A stretch of DNA of 64,000 nt from Pratylenchus scribneri (Eukaryota > Nematoda > Chromadorea > Rhabditida > Pratylenchidae). The stretch spans positions 868,001-932,000 of the forward strand of contig JAQSEB010000031.1 of the NCBI GenBank assembly GCA_030063045.1. Direction: 5' to 3'. Positions 11,898 through 25,440 of this stretch are shown here, in pieces (position 1 is the stretch's first letter; each line of letters opens with the position of its first letter). The translations under genes and the position numbers were made by a program. The notes under the pieces were generated by a model that was given only the letters and a program-made list of their open reading frames with translations, made no database searches and was not told the DNA's origin.

Positions 11898-14770
11898 TCA
11901 TGCCATTCCTCGCTGTTCTTGTTCTTCGGCAACCTCTAATCCGCTTGTCAACTGTTCTTCGACTGCGCATTGACAGCTCGCCATTCCATTTATAGCCAAT
12001 TGTCGATGGTCAACTATGCCTCCATTTGACACGCCATTGCTATTTAATATTTGCATTTGTGACTTGTTGGAATTGGATTGAGAACGGCTCAAAAAGACTC
12101 GCTCAATGTTCAATGCTGGCAATTCAGCTAATAATGTGCAGAGAATTGCTGTGGATTTGGAAAAGAATTTCCTCTAATTTTGAATTAGATGTAGATTTAC
12201 CATAGCAATAGGAAATTGCTAATTGGATGAAACAATGTCGAAGGATTTGCAATTTAGAATCAAAATGCATTGGAAAGGGGGATACAACATATGTAAACAC
12301 CACTGGGACCTTAATCTTATGTATTATTTTGGATGAGAATATTATATTGACCATATGGAAGAGGTAGGCCGTATAAGAGAGATTGGAAAGTGGCAAAAGA
12401 GGGCCAAGACTGAGCACCTTAGAAAGAATAAATCATTTTAATTTCCAATAAACTTACCCAATTCAAAGGGCCACCAATTCCAGTGTGACATGCATAGATT
12501 AACCAGGCCAATGCCAAGGCGAATACAGTTCTTGACAATGACCCATATAAAAGATGATATAGTGGCCTGGGGGCAAATTGAATTAATTGAATTTAGTAAC
12601 AAATGTTTACCAATCCATGCCTTGTAGGGCCGGATAAAGTCCAAATATTGACCAAAATCCGGCAGCTGAAGCCAATGCCCAGCCCGTCCAAATAAAACGT
12701 TTACTACGAATATTTGAATCTGTCCTTTTTTGTTGATGTGAAAGAGAATGGATTGCCTGAGGAAAAAATGGGGAAAAGGATCAAACGGTAACAAAAAAGG
12801 TACCAGAATATATCCGAGTGCAATTCCAACAAGATATGGACCAATTCGATACCATGGTTTGATGTAAATGACCAAATGATGCTGAAAAAGAGGAAATTAA
12901 ATGAAATTGTTACGAAAAAGAGGGACCAGGATGAAATCGGGCGAGAAAATTTCTGGTTGCCTCCAAAGCATTTGAGTTGGTGGAAAGTTGTAGCGAATCA
13001 TTGTAATGGCATTGAGCAGAGCAGAAAGGGCGGAAATGATGGAACACAGCCAGAAACCAGCTTTAGGACTTTGGCGAAGGGAAAGAAGAAAAATGGGCGA
13101 CAAAAGGTAGAAAAGGAATTCTGTGCCAATGTACCTTTAGGGAATAGTCAAATTAAAATACGGTAATGCGGAGAAGGGAGGAGACTAACCAAGTCCAAGG
13201 CATACAGCGATTATCGGTCAATGAATTGATGAATAAAACATTTTCCCACCAATGTTTTGGACACTGAACGGCCGGATCAGTTGGAGGCCACATTGGATGA
13301 TAATGAGTAATACTGACACGGGTGGTGACTGCGATCCTATTAAATGATTATTTGGCATAATTATTTTGAATATATTCAAAACAAACAATGTATAAATGTA
13401 AGCTGGCCAGAGACGAACCACTCGATGCCGATAGAAACGAAGCCAATAGGCCCAGGAAGTCCAACCCGGTTCTGAATCGACTCTACCTGTGGTCGGATGT
13501 TGCCAACGTCGAAACCAGCTATAGGCCGTCAAAGTGCCGGAGAGGACAAGAAAAACATCCTAAAGAAGGAGATGGGGTGTAGGAATTGAAAGAATTAATT
13601 TTTCATACAACGGAAAGAGTGAAATTGGTAATCCATTGGCTCCAAAAATGATCGACCTATTTGGGAAATAAATAAACTAAATATAACATATTCCACAATA
13701 CCAAATCAGTCTTGAATTCATCCACATTTGCGAGGAATGCTTGAACAAAAATGAAGGAATGGCCAACAAGGGTCCAAACCATTGCCCCAAAACGAAGGCC
13801 AAAAAAGCAAGTTATTGTGCTCATTCTGTCCTTTGGCATTTGAACCAATTTTTGAATATTTCTTTTTGCCGAAAATGAAAGCAGAATTTGAAGTCCAAGT
13901 GGAGAAGGGGCTGTGATTTGGCCATCACCTCGGCGCCAATGCAAAACAGTGGCCACTCCAACCAAAGCGATCAACACAAGATCCGAGGCAAAATGGATCT
14001 AAAATGAAAGGAATTAATGGAAAAATGGAGGGGGAATGGACTTACCAAGGGGATTGGCAATTCCCACCATTGTTTTGAATGTCTCGATTTTGTACAATCC
14101 CCAAATTCCAATGTGGATTGGTCTGTTCCATTGTCGCTGGCCGTCCATTGCCATTCCCTCAATAACTGCATAAATTGACCACATTATTTTTGAATGATAA
14201 TCCTCCTTCACCTCGAATCGATCCTTTTGGCCACTACATGGAGATGGAATGCACATTCCATAGGCAATATCAGATTTGTCATGGTTTTGGCCATAACCTA
14301 TTGGGGAATAAAGGTGGAATATGAGAGGGATTGAATGGAGACAAACAATAATGGAGTGGATATTCTGAGGCGCTGTAACTGCTTTCGCCAGCTGCTTTGA
14401 TGCATTTGAATGCATTGAACAGCCAACGATCCTGATCCCTACTAATAAATTGTTGAGCATCCTGACAATGGGAGGAATGTGGCCATAATTTGGGTATTAA
14501 TTTTACCCCAGTGCTGAATGATTCATAGAAAAAATGGCGTTGTTCTTCCAAAGTTCTCTGATCAGCCAAATAAATTTGGACTCGGCCAATGCTGGAAGCG
14601 CATTCAATGCTCAAATTATGCCGATTTGGGGCAGATTGAATGAAGGACCAAACTTGGGCCTCACTGAATTGACTCAAATTGGTGGCAAATGAAGGTGTCA
14701 AAATGAGAAGGAGAGGGAGGAAATTGAAGGGAAAATATTGAAGAATGAATGGCCTTTGGGCGATCATCAT
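11898..14770 (-). CDS. NRF-6/OAC-type multipass O-acyltransferase (acyltransferase 3 family)
   Basis: The family comprises membrane acyltransferases with an N-terminal luminal NRF domain (C. elegans nrf-6, ndg-4, oac genes), implicated in lipid handling and in drug or yolk uptake; the substrate is unknown. ATG 14770 begins a signal peptide (about residues 5-28, FPFNFLPLLLILTPSFA). The NRF domain follows, with cysteines in ECASSIGRVQIYLADQ, AFKCIKAAGES and AYGMCIPSPCSGQ. About ten membrane helices then make up the acyltransferase 3 core. This includes RFYRHRVVRLWPAYIYT, the expected conserved R-x10-P region after a helix, LVGIALGYIL, and LSNLSYTAYLFHM near the end. A polar cytoplasmic tail rich in N, S, Q and E ends at 11898. 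An acceptor-like TTTTCAG lies 6 bases upstream of the ATG, suggesting trans-splicing. Confidence 0.9.
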
Positions 14771-15208
14771 ATTCTGCTGAAAATATTAGAATTGGGGACA
14801 AGGAAAATGCCAGAAGAAATGGAAAAAAGGGGGAAAAACATTCATTGAGTTTAATTTTAAAATATGGCCAAATTGGGAAAATTTGTGCTGAAACTGGATT
14901 GAAAGGGGGCATAGAGAGCAAATAAAAATGAAACTTAAAAGGATTGATGAAATGAAATGAAATGAAATGAAGGTGGATGTACATATTCTTGACAATGCGG
15001 CACAATCATTTACAAATTTTCAACATCCATTTGGATTCCTTAAAATTTATTTGCTCTAAAAACGAGTTTAAAATGTAGTTTAATTTTGTAAATTGGAAAA
15101 ATCCAAAGAAGTTTCCCTTCCTTCCTTTGATCGACCAATTTCCTAAAAAAGTAATAATAATGATGCATCACAAGAAAATTTGTTGTTTATTTTATTTTGT
15201 GATGATCA
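14771..15208. repeat. Intergenic with a short (ATGAA)n microsatellite
   Basis: The acyltransferase 5' flank contains about five tandem ATGAA units at 14946-14972. No gene is seen in the remainder. Confidence 0.6.
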
Positions 15209-15760
15209 TCATATCAATTTCGTTGATTTAATTGTGTTCACAATTCCTTGCGCCCCTTCAAAAATGTGAACTGGATCCATTCGATTCGATTCAAGAGTGA
15301 AAATGGGGAATCGGGTTATATTTGTTGGATTTGGGGGTTCATCAACATAGAAGGACATTTTCAGCCCCCCAGGGGAATCGATCCTTTAGATCTGCTTTTG
15401 GATGGATGGATTTGGGTCATCCAACCATGTTGCTCTTCCAATCCCCTTCAATGCCCTCCAAAATGTTCCCCTCTTCCTCCAATCCCGTCCAACTATGCTC
15501 CCAAACAAAGCGCAAGCAAATCCGCACCACTCATTAAAAGTGAGGAATGGATGGTCGGGAGCTGATGCTCTGACCGGTCGGCGGTAATTCAACTGCAAAA
15601 TCAACGTTTCGGAACAATAAATATGGATGGATGGATTTGAAAATGAAATGAATGGTTGATTGGTGGAATAAATGGGTAAATTTGGATAAATTATTGTCGA
15701 GAAATAAGCGCAGAATCTTTTTCCCGCAAAATGAATTTTGATTTTTGCCGATGGGCTCAT
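15209..15760 (-). CDS. Unrecognised small two-exon gene
   Basis: I do not recognise this protein. Exon 1 runs 15760-15426 and exon 2 runs 15383-15209. The 42 bp intron between them (15425-15384) has a GT donor and AG acceptor, and splicing it keeps a single open frame of 169 codons plus stop, which the unspliced sequence does not. An acceptor-like CCATTCCAG ends just three bases before the ATG, as expected for a trans-spliced or first coding exon. The N-terminus (MSPSAKIKIHFAGKRFCAYF) is basic and free of acidic residues, compatible with a mitochondrial presequence but not proof of one. The middle contains NEWCGFACALFGSIVG, which is mildly hydrophobic. The C-terminal part (PPNPTNITRFPIF) has a possible N-glycosylation site. 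The opposite strand is also partly open, so the call is tentative. Confidence 0.35.
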
Positions 15761-16056
15761 CCTCTGGAATGGGAAAAAGAAGGTCTAGTGGTTAATAAAT
15801 GGAGGCATTAAAATGAAAGGGGCCGCCGATGGAAATTGGCGAATTGAATTCTGCCTAAATATTTGAAGGTCATTTCACGGAATTGAAGGGGAAATGGGGA
15901 GAGGGACAATAATTCCACCACATAATCGTGTACCACCACATTATTTCACCATTTTTAGTCCTTTTTAAACCGATAGCATCAAAAACCACAAACATTTTGC
16001 ACACCCAAAATTGTTCCTTCCAATTTTAATATTCGCCCAATTCCATCTATTTTTAT

Positions 16057-17739
16057 TCACATTTTCGGTTCCATATCCATTTGGAGTCCAAATATTTTGT
16101 CATGGGCCATTTCCTCTGCCGAAAATGTGTTCAATTCTAGATCATCCCCATTGGATTGTTGGCGGCATGAAATCCCAATTCCGGGTCCATCCATTGATTC
16201 CCTCCAAATTGTAAATGTCCCTGGCCGTAAAATGAATCTTTGGATGGGACAATGATGAAAAGCAAGTGTTTTTGGGTTTAGCTGACCGAATGATTCCATC
16301 TTTTGTGAAAACGCAACCCAAAGTCTCAATTATGGCCCTTCCCTCTCGAAGGATGCATTGCCTTTGAACCCTTTGCCCATTGGCCATTTGTTGTTCATTC
16401 CTTAGAGGGCAATTTAATTTTAATTGGCCCCCAACATTCATGCCAAAATGCCAACCATTTGCAGTCAATGACCCTCTCAACCCTGCCTTCAGAAACGCAT
16501 CCAACCGGCTTCAAATTATGTCGTTTTGGGCGTACTTCGCATTGAATGATTGAATTGTTCAATTGGAATCGATCACCGTCGAATAAATTTCGCCCTTCAA
16601 GAGTGCAACTAATAGAAGAGTTTTAATTTTTTTGAACATAATTTGTTCCCACCCAATGCAGGTTTTCACGCATTTGTTGTCTTCCTCTTTTGTTCTTTTG
16701 CAATAAAAGATGAAATTCCCTTCCTTGAACAAAGCATAAATATAATTTTGGATTCTGATGAAAATCCCCTTTTCTATCAATTCGCATTACTACCAATTAA
16801 GAAAAACATTTTCCCCTTCCATTTCCTCCTATTAAACCCACAATAATAAATAAAATGAGTGGGTGGAGGAAATTAATCGACGTTTTTTTAAGGCTGATGG
16901 CCTTCAATTTTCACCCAATTAGTAATTGGGCCGTGCAAAATGTGCGTAATAAATGTGGTTTTATTTGCAAATCAACCAAATAAAGTAGTAACAATCAGCC
17001 AAACCAATTCCCCCTCCACCAAATCCAAAACTCGCCTTCCATTGTTGCCCAATCCGATGATGTTCCCCTCTGCCGGTTATGCATCCAATGGCCACCAATT
17101 TTATGGCCCTTTCCGCACTTTGTTGACATTGGAACATAATTTGGCCCGAATCTGTTTTCTCCCCAATTTCCATTCTTGTCCCCATCTCATCAAGGCAGCC
17201 GCCAATTCGCCGTTTCAATCTATCCCCTTCCCAGGCACATTCCCACCAAAACTGAACATCAAATTGGACAATATAACAATTATATTCACTGTCCATTCCC
17301 ATTCCAACCTTTCCTTCTTCCCACTTTTCGCCCACTCTGTATTTTGGAGAACAACCCACAGTTTTTTGATGAACCAATCCTCCAACATTTTGACATTCCA
17401 GCAAATATCCATTGCTTGTGAAAGTATCATTCAAGCCAATTCGACCACTACATATTTTGGAAATCATCTTTTTAAATTAATTTTTTACCCATTTTCGTCC
17501 AAACAACCCGCCGGTTTCAATTTTCCCTCTTCGCATTTATACCAAAATTTTCCCCTTTCCACAGTGTGCCCCTCGCCCATCCAATGTGCATCTTGTCCAT
17601 TTCCATTTGTCCAACACCGTAATCCTCGATCATTTTCATGGCTATCAGCTTTGAATTCATCCAAAGATGACCCTTTCGTGGCCAAAAATTGGAGCAAAAA
17701 ATAGAGGAAATGAATTTGGGAATAAATAATTCTCGGCAT
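16057..17739 (-). CDS. MIG-18-like secreted protein with repeated fibronectin type I-like modules
   Basis: MIG-18 (abnormal cell migration protein 18) proteins are nematode extracellular-matrix proteins acting with MIG-17 ADAMTS in gonadal cell migration. ATG 17739 starts a hydrophobic leader (FLYFLLQFLATKGSS). Six or seven short modules follow with the pattern C...G..F..G.FW Y.C...L.P.GC. Examples are VERGKFWYKCEEGKLKPAGC, DENGGRIGLNDTFTSNGYLL, TRMEIGEKTDSG, FKEGNFIFYCKRTKEEDN, CTLEGRNLFDGDRFQ and FILRPGTFTIWRES. The last exon ends FGLQMDMEPKM at 16057. Introns of 41 and 49 bp were verified to keep frame (near 17490 and 16255). Borders around 16600-17000 are less certain. Function is inferred from the family. 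Confidence 0.8.
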
Positions 17740-17829
17740 TTTTAATTTCTTCGTCAGCGGGAAGAGAGGAAATCGGGAATTGTGGGAATAAAATAAATGA
17801 GGCAATTGAATTGGCGAAATGGCCAAAAA

Positions 17830-17990
17830 GGCGACTTTAAAACGACACGACAGGAAGGGGGAAGGTGTTCGGCCATTGGTTCCGTTGTCCGTTCCCTTTC
17901 ACCTTATTTATTCTATTAAATTTGTATTTTTTTTTATGAATAAATTTATTTTGAATTGATAATAAAAGTAAATTCAAATTTATGTATTGG
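17830..17990. repeat. Diverged direct duplication, left copy
   Basis: This starts GGCGACTTTAAAACGA, continues GAAGGTGTTCGG and ends with a TTTTGAATT..ATGA/ATAAAAG..AAATTCAAATTTATG stretch. The same order of blocks recurs at 19320-19490. It lies in the 5' flank of the MIG-18-like gene and directly left of MITE copy 2. Confidence 0.7.
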
Positions 17991-18006
17991 ATATTGGCTC
18001 TTCATT

Positions 18007-18376
18007 CAGGGATCTCAGAATGTACCCCTACGGGGGGCATTTGCCCCCTTTTTGAGATTTTGCCCCCTTTTGTGCCCCCCGAGCCGAGTTGCCCCCCAAA
18101 TGCCCCCTTTTGATTTTTTGTTAAAATTTTCCCAAATGGGTCTTTTTAGTTAAAATTTTTCGCTGCGCGGCCATATTTTGGTCTCATTTTTCGTTGCGCG
18201 GCCATATTTTGGTCTAATTTTTCGCTGCGCGGCCATTATTGGCAAAAATTTTTCGCATTTTTGGCACTTTTTAAAAATGCCCCCCAAAATGCCCCCTTTT
18301 TTATCGAAAATGCCCCCAAATGCCCCCTTTTTCTTCCAAAATGCCCCCCAAATCAAAAAATCATCTGAGATCCCTG
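18007..18376. mobile_element. Non-autonomous hAT-type MITE, copy 2
   Basis: This 370 bp element is in the same orientation as copy 1. The terminal inverted repeats are CAGGGATCTCAGA (18007-18019) and its exact complement (18364-18376). An 8-bp target duplication TCTTCATT lies at 17999-18006 and 18377-18384. The interior matches copy 1 (GGGGGCATTTGCCCCC and three GCTGCGCGGCC units, one with GTTGCGCGGCC), but the terminal repeats differ at four of 13 positions, identically at both ends. Confidence 0.93.
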
Positions 18377-18380
18377 TCTT

Positions 18381-18409
18381 CATTCCATTCCATTCCATTC
18401 CATTCCATT
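18381..18409. repeat. (CATTC)n microsatellite
   Basis: About six tandem CATTC units abut the right target-site duplication of MITE copy 2. Confidence 0.85.
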
Positions 18410-18827
18410 TCCATTCAATTCAATGAATTGATTTTCATTTTTCAATCCCATTACCATCCAAGTGTACTTAATAATGATAATGAATTTATCTTTTTACCTT
18501 TCCCAATAAATTAGTGATTGGTTCAGAGTTCAGACTAATGTTAAACAAAATATCAAAACCTATTTTTTCATTCATACCTTTACATTCCACTCGAAATAAT
18601 TTCATTATCATTGAAGATTAGGGATTTAAGAGTAGATAAATAGGTTTCGATTTATTTTAAATTAATAATTAATCATTAACGTCCTTTACCTTATATTAAT
18701 GACCCCTACCTCCAATTCCTCCCTTTCTTTTATTTCATTCCTGTTCTTACGTGTATTTGTACAATTTCATTCTTCAAAATGAAATTTAATTCTCTATCAG
18801 ATTTGCTAAACAAACCTTGCATCAAAA

Positions 18828-19064
18828 ATGCCCAATGATGAGCGAGAGGAACATCAGCTCCAACGTTTGGGAGAACAGCGGCAACGTCGAGAAGAACAGC
18901 AACAACGTTGGGAAGAATTGGATCGACGTGAAGAAGAAGTGCGGCGACAGGAACAACAACTGAGACAAATGGTAGAAGAACGTCGTCGACAATGGCGCGA
19001 AGCTAAGGCTCGAAACCGCGAACGCCGTCGCAATCGTGATCAGCAGGAAGGCGGACAGCAATGA
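18828..19064 (+). CDS. Small single-exon E/R/Q-rich coiled-coil protein, unrecognised
   Basis: This is an uninterrupted 78-codon frame, MPNDEREEHQLQRLGEQ through RRRNRDQQEGGQQ. It is almost entirely Glu, Arg, Gln and Leu with heptad-like spacing, so it should form a charged single helix or coiled coil. There is no signal peptide, no Cys and no membrane segment. Base use differs from the neighbours: arginines are mostly CGT/CGA/CGC/CGG and the exon is visibly richer in GC than the flanking AT-rich DNA. AATAAATTAA-type sequence follows within about 60 bases and could serve for polyadenylation. It lies between the two copies of a diverged duplication. It could be an orphan gene, a fragment of a larger coiled-coil gene, or a chance open frame. 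Confidence 0.45.
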   Translation: MPNDEREEHQLQRLGEQRQRREEQQQRWEELDRREEEVRRQEQQLRQMVEERRRQWREAKARNRERRRNRDQQEGGQQ

Positions 19065-19319
19065 TGATAATATGAGAATAAGAATGGATGAAAGAAAGGA
19101 GGAAAGATAAATAATTTTGTTGAAAATAAATTAAAATGCTTTCTATTTAAATAAATGCCATTTTATTTCATCTTTTCGTTATACATCATCCTATTAAATT
19201 ATTGCGGACCACACTGTTGATTTAATCAGAAAATAAAAATTATAAAACCATTCGGTAACACTAGCGTGTTTAGGGTTTCCGTACCAAATTGTTTTGGGAC
19301 TCCTCCGTTAACCTAACCC

Positions 19320-19490
19320 GGCGACTTTAAAACGAGAGAAAAGGGGAAAAGGTGTTCGGGCCAAGATAAAAGGGGAAAAGGTGCCCCCTCCCCCTCGTTC
19401 TATCATATTAGTATTCCTCTTTTTTAAATGAATGAATTTATTTTGTTTTGAATTAATGATGAAAAGAAATTCAAATTTATGCATTTGACA
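19320..19490. repeat. Diverged direct duplication, right copy
   Basis: This is the counterpart of 17830-17990, sharing GGCGACTTTAAAACGA at the left and AAATTCAAATTTATG at the right with the same intervening order. It has an extra repeat of GGGGAAAAGGTG. No gene is seen between 19065 and 19554 other than the 3' flanks of the small ORF and SDHB. Confidence 0.7.
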
Positions 19491-19554
19491 TTCCAAAATA
19501 GCCTAAACATTTTCAAATAACTATTAAATCGATCAATGTGTGAATTCTCATTTT

Positions 19555-20679
19555 TCATTCTTTTGCTGGCATTGGAGCTGGTTTGGTGCTGAATGAAATT
19601 AATTTTGCAAATTGGTGAATTAAAAATGCACTTACTTTATGCCCATCAATAATTTTTTGATTTCGCCAATTGCTTTTGCCGGATTTAAATGCTGAATTTT
19701 TTTAGAATATTATTAAATAATAAATGGTATTTTCACCTTAGGGCATGTTTTTGTGCAATTCAGAATTGTATGACATTTGAAGGCACTGAATGTGTCGGTC
19801 AAACGGGAAAGACGTTCCTGGACTTTGTCATCCCTGGAATCGATTATCCATCTGGAGAGAATATTATTTTTTAATGGTGAATTAATTATTTTTACCTATA
19901 TGATTGCAAAAGTGCCGCAGGGCCAAGGTATTTGTCCGGATTCCACCAATATGAAGGGCAGGATGTACTGCAGCACGCGCATAAAATGCATTCATAGAGT
20001 CCATCCTAAATAATTGAATTTTAATTATTATCATTACTAAATTTAAAACCAGTTTTGTGCGTTCATCCACGCTTTGGTGCAATTCTTTCTCCCCCAATTT
20101 AAGTTGTTCATTTTTCTGCAACCAAGGCTGAACTGATCGATATTGTTCGTAGAAAAGATTCATATCTGGGACCAAATCCTTGACCACATACCTAAAATTA
20201 AAATGCAAAATTGAAAATGATAAAAACAACATATGGGGTAATGGGTAGATTTTTGTTGATTTTGAAATATTTTTGTCAATGTGACAAATACAGGCCAGTG
20301 TATTTTCTCCATTAATATTCATTGAACATGAACCGCAAATACCTAAATTACAATTATCATTGAGAATATTATATTAGTGTTAACCTTCTCTGCAAGAACG
20401 GCGAAAAGTCAAGGTTGGATCAACTTCATTTTTGATTTTTATAAGGGCATCCAATACCATCGGTCCGCATTTATCCAAATCAATGTCATATTTCTAAAAA
20501 TTTGAGGATCATGTTAGATTATAATTATAATTTAAAACCTGTAAATGTGGTTTCACATTTGGCGTTTCGGGATTGTAACGGTAAATTTCGAATGTTTTCA
20601 CATTTGGCCCATGAACCGAGGTAGTTGCAGCTCCTCTTGTTGTAATTTTTAATAAAGGTTGTCGATAAATTCGTTGCAT
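19555..20679 (-). CDS. sdhb-1: Succinate dehydrogenase iron-sulfur subunit (complex II)
   Basis: SDHB carries electrons from FAD to ubiquinone in mitochondrial complex II. ATG 20679 gives a basic presequence ([18 protein letters not shown]). The plant-type ferredoxin domain follows, with the [2Fe-2S] ligands CREGICGSC and later TLAC. The C-terminal domain carries the ligand sets [12 protein letters not shown] and [13 protein letters not shown] for the [4Fe-4S] and [3Fe-4S] centres. The protein ends PAPMPAKE at TGA 19555. Six or seven short introns are present; one splits CREG|ICGSC and was checked to keep frame. All cluster cysteines are present, so the gene looks functional. Confidence 0.96.
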
Positions 20680-21068
20680 AAATGTGATGGTTTTGTATCA
20701 CTTTTTCGGTTTACTTTATCTGCCAAAATAATTCCAATTAATGAAATGAACAGATTAAACGATAAATCCCAAATTCAATTTAATTTTAATTTGGTTTTAA
20801 ACTAAAATGAACATGGGAATTTACCAATCTCTATTTGTTTAAGTTCTAAATCCAAAAACAACTATTCATTTGCGTCAAGCGTAAACCCACATATCAATTT
20901 TCCTGTTTTATCCTAATTCATCCATCGCTTCTGCGATAATTGGTAATCGATTAGAATTTTTTGCTTTGTCTCCCTTTTTCTCCACCTCCACATTCATTTT
21001 ATTTTAATGCATTCAAAAAATAAAGCAAATAGCTCTGAATTCTGAACTGTTCTGAACAAATTTTTTAG
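20680..21068. promoter_or_regulatory. Divergent intergenic region between sdhb-1 and the copper transporter gene
   Basis: The 389 bp between two oppositely oriented start codons must hold both promoters. It is AT- and pyrimidine-rich. An acceptor-like TTTTTTAG ends exactly at the copper transporter ATG (21069), so the mRNA is likely trans-spliced immediately before its start codon. No specific factor site was identified. Confidence 0.5.
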
Positions 21069-21674
21069 ATGTCTTCAAATTCAAATGATGGCGGACACGA
21101 ACATCATCAAAATGAGCATGGAACGGAACAATCAAATATTAATTCAATGCATCCTATGATGATGTATTTTCACTTTGGCACAGATGAAACAATACTTTTC
21201 AATTTTTGGAAAGTTGAATCGGCATTTGGTTCGATTTTTTACATTTTTATAGTTTAATTTTTAATTTCAGGAATTTTCTTTTCATGCATTGCCATTATTA
21301 TCGCTTGTTTTTGCCTGGAATTTATCCGATGGTATCGTGTTTTTCGAAAGAAACAATTTTTAACTGAAATGAGAAATTCTGCTGAGGAAATTGCGGACCA
21401 ACATTCTCGAAGGTTATTTTTCCTCTAATTTAAAAAATTAAACTAATTTTATTATAGAATGAAGGCAACAATCTGTGATGCAAGTATGCACGCTGTTCAA
21501 CTCGCACTCAGCTATTCATTGATGTTAATTTTTATGACATTCAATGTTTGGTTGGGTCTGGCAATAATTGTGGGAGAGGTTTTTGCCAGAGTTGTTCTTA
21601 GTCTCTTTTTCCCACAACTTGATTTGTTTTTAACTTTCTTTGGGGCTGCATCTGCCGAACCATGCTGTGGATGA
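21069..21674 (+). CDS. CTR-family high-affinity copper transporter
   Basis: CTR proteins are trimeric Cu(I) importers of the plasma or endosomal membrane. Three exons give a His/Met-containing N-terminus (HEHHQNEHG; SMHPMMMYFHFG) for copper capture. Three membrane helices follow: GIFFSCIAIIIACFCLEFI, LALSYSLMLIFMTFNVW and LGLAIIVGEVFARVVLSLFF. The second helix carries the MxxxM copper-relay motif (MLIFM) and the third a Gly-spaced packing motif. The end, GAASAEPCCG, supplies a vicinal Cys pair typical of CTR tails. Length (about 170 aa) is usual for the family. It is the first of four same-strand genes spaced about 270-285 bp apart. Confidence 0.92.
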
Positions 21675-21944
21675 ATGAATTCAATTTGATATTATTTCTT
21701 AATATTTTCCAAAATTTCATTTTCCTATCTGTCATCCATTTCCTATTCTTTCCTCAATAATTTTAATGCCTTTACAACATTTGCATTTTAAACATATCAT
21801 TGTGGTTCATAATAATTTTTTGATAAATTTTTCACAATAAAATTGAATTTTGAATTATTATTATTGTTAAATGCATTAAAATATTTTATCAATCCAATTT
21901 AAAAATATTTCATTTTTTATTAAGGTTGAAAAGTGCAACAGAAA

Positions 21945-24129
<2,185 letters not shown>

Positions 24130-24413
24130 TCATTGATTGGATTGGACCAGTTTCGAAAAGAAAGAAGGCATCCTCCCTCCCATTAAATTTATTTAATTAA
24201 TTAATTAACATTTAATAATAATACTTGTTTTATTTTAATCATTTCATTGATATTAACTAATTAATTTTAATTATTAATTTTTTTTTTGATAAATATTAAT
24301 TCTTTTATTATTTATTTAATTATAAATAATTTATGAATTCATTCATTATATTTATACATCATATTTATTAATTTTAAATAATTTTTATTTATATTTGAGG
24401 CCAATAAAAGACG
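24130..24413. other. Intercistronic, extremely AT-rich
   Basis: This is made of runs of A and T only (TTAATTAATTAA and similar) with no gene. It separates prmt-4 from the GGCT gene on the same strand and may be an intercistronic region of a trans-spliced operon. Confidence 0.45.
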
Positions 24414-25174
24414 ATGGTGGCAGAAAATTTATTGCAAGATGGGGCACAACAAACACAAGGAAATAATTCAACTGCGAATGAATTTATGTATTTTGCATAC
24501 GGAAGCAATTTATTGAAGGAAAGAATTCATGTTCAAGTATAATTAATTCATTATAAATATTCTCAATTTAAATTAAATTCAATAGATAAAAGGGGCAGTT
24601 TTCGTTTCAAATGGTTTATTGAATGGCCATGAATTGGTTTTCTTTGATAATTCCAAAAGATGGCAGGGAGCATTGGCTTCGATCGAGGAAAATGCAGGCT
24701 CCAAAGTTTGGGGTTGTATTTGGCGTGTCCCAAATTCATTCGCTGAGGAATTGGACAAGTTAGTGGTTAATGAATAAATTTATTTATCAGTAAATGATGA
24801 ATTTTAGGCAAGAATCTGGCTACCATCGTCTACAAGGTAAATTAACACAAAAAGAAAATTAATTCAAATTTTTTTTAGTTAATGTTTTTGTGCCCTCTCT
24901 CGATTCAAATTTGATGGTCCTAAATTGCCGTACATATCAATATTCAAATGTGCATCGTGCCCTTTCCAATCCATCTCCTCATTATAAACGTGTAATCCTT
25001 TTGGGAGCAATTGAACATTGTTTGCCGTCGGATTATGTTGAATGGTTGGACAAAATACCCACAAATGGATATCGAGGAAAAGTGGAATTGAAGTTGAAGG
25101 CAATTAAAGATTTAAATGAGCAAAATTATGGAAATGAAGATGCAATTGAGGAGGGAGGATGCGAAGGCGCATAA
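24414..25174 (+). CDS. Gamma-glutamylcyclotransferase (GGCT)
   Basis: GGCT converts gamma-glutamyl amino acids to 5-oxoproline and free amino acid in glutathione turnover, in the cytosol. Four exons give the substrate-loop motif FMYFAYGSNLL near residue 26, the barrel strands KGAVFVSNGLLNGHELVF and GSKVWGCIWRV, and the catalytic Glu in LDKQESGYHR. This corresponds to the DEQEG segment of human GGCT. The rest (YQYSNVHRALSNPSPHYKRV) matches the family's YxxPSPxYxxxI element. The length of about 190 aa is normal. The C-terminus has a short acidic and Gly tail. It is in a same-strand run with prmt-4 and rab-39. Confidence 0.92.
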
Positions 25175-25440
25175 GCACCGAATTATTGTGCATTTTTGAT
25201 CAAATTTATATACGAAGTAGAAGTATGAAATTACTTAAAAAAATATAGTCACACATCATGTATTGTATTTAGAAATAAATAAACTTATATTGTAAACTAA
25301 TTAAAATTAAATGTTTACCATTCAAAATTATGGTTTTTAAACCAGTCAATATTTGAAATTTGTTTAAAACCCGTTTAAAATTCTTTTAAGATAAAAATCA
25401 ATTTGGCAAAACAAAACAATCAAATAGAGGATTACCAATT

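Noticed and set aside
16940..17704. Plus-strand 254-codon ORF
   Set aside because: Lies opposite the MIG-18-like exons, whose cysteine module pattern is clearly the real frame.
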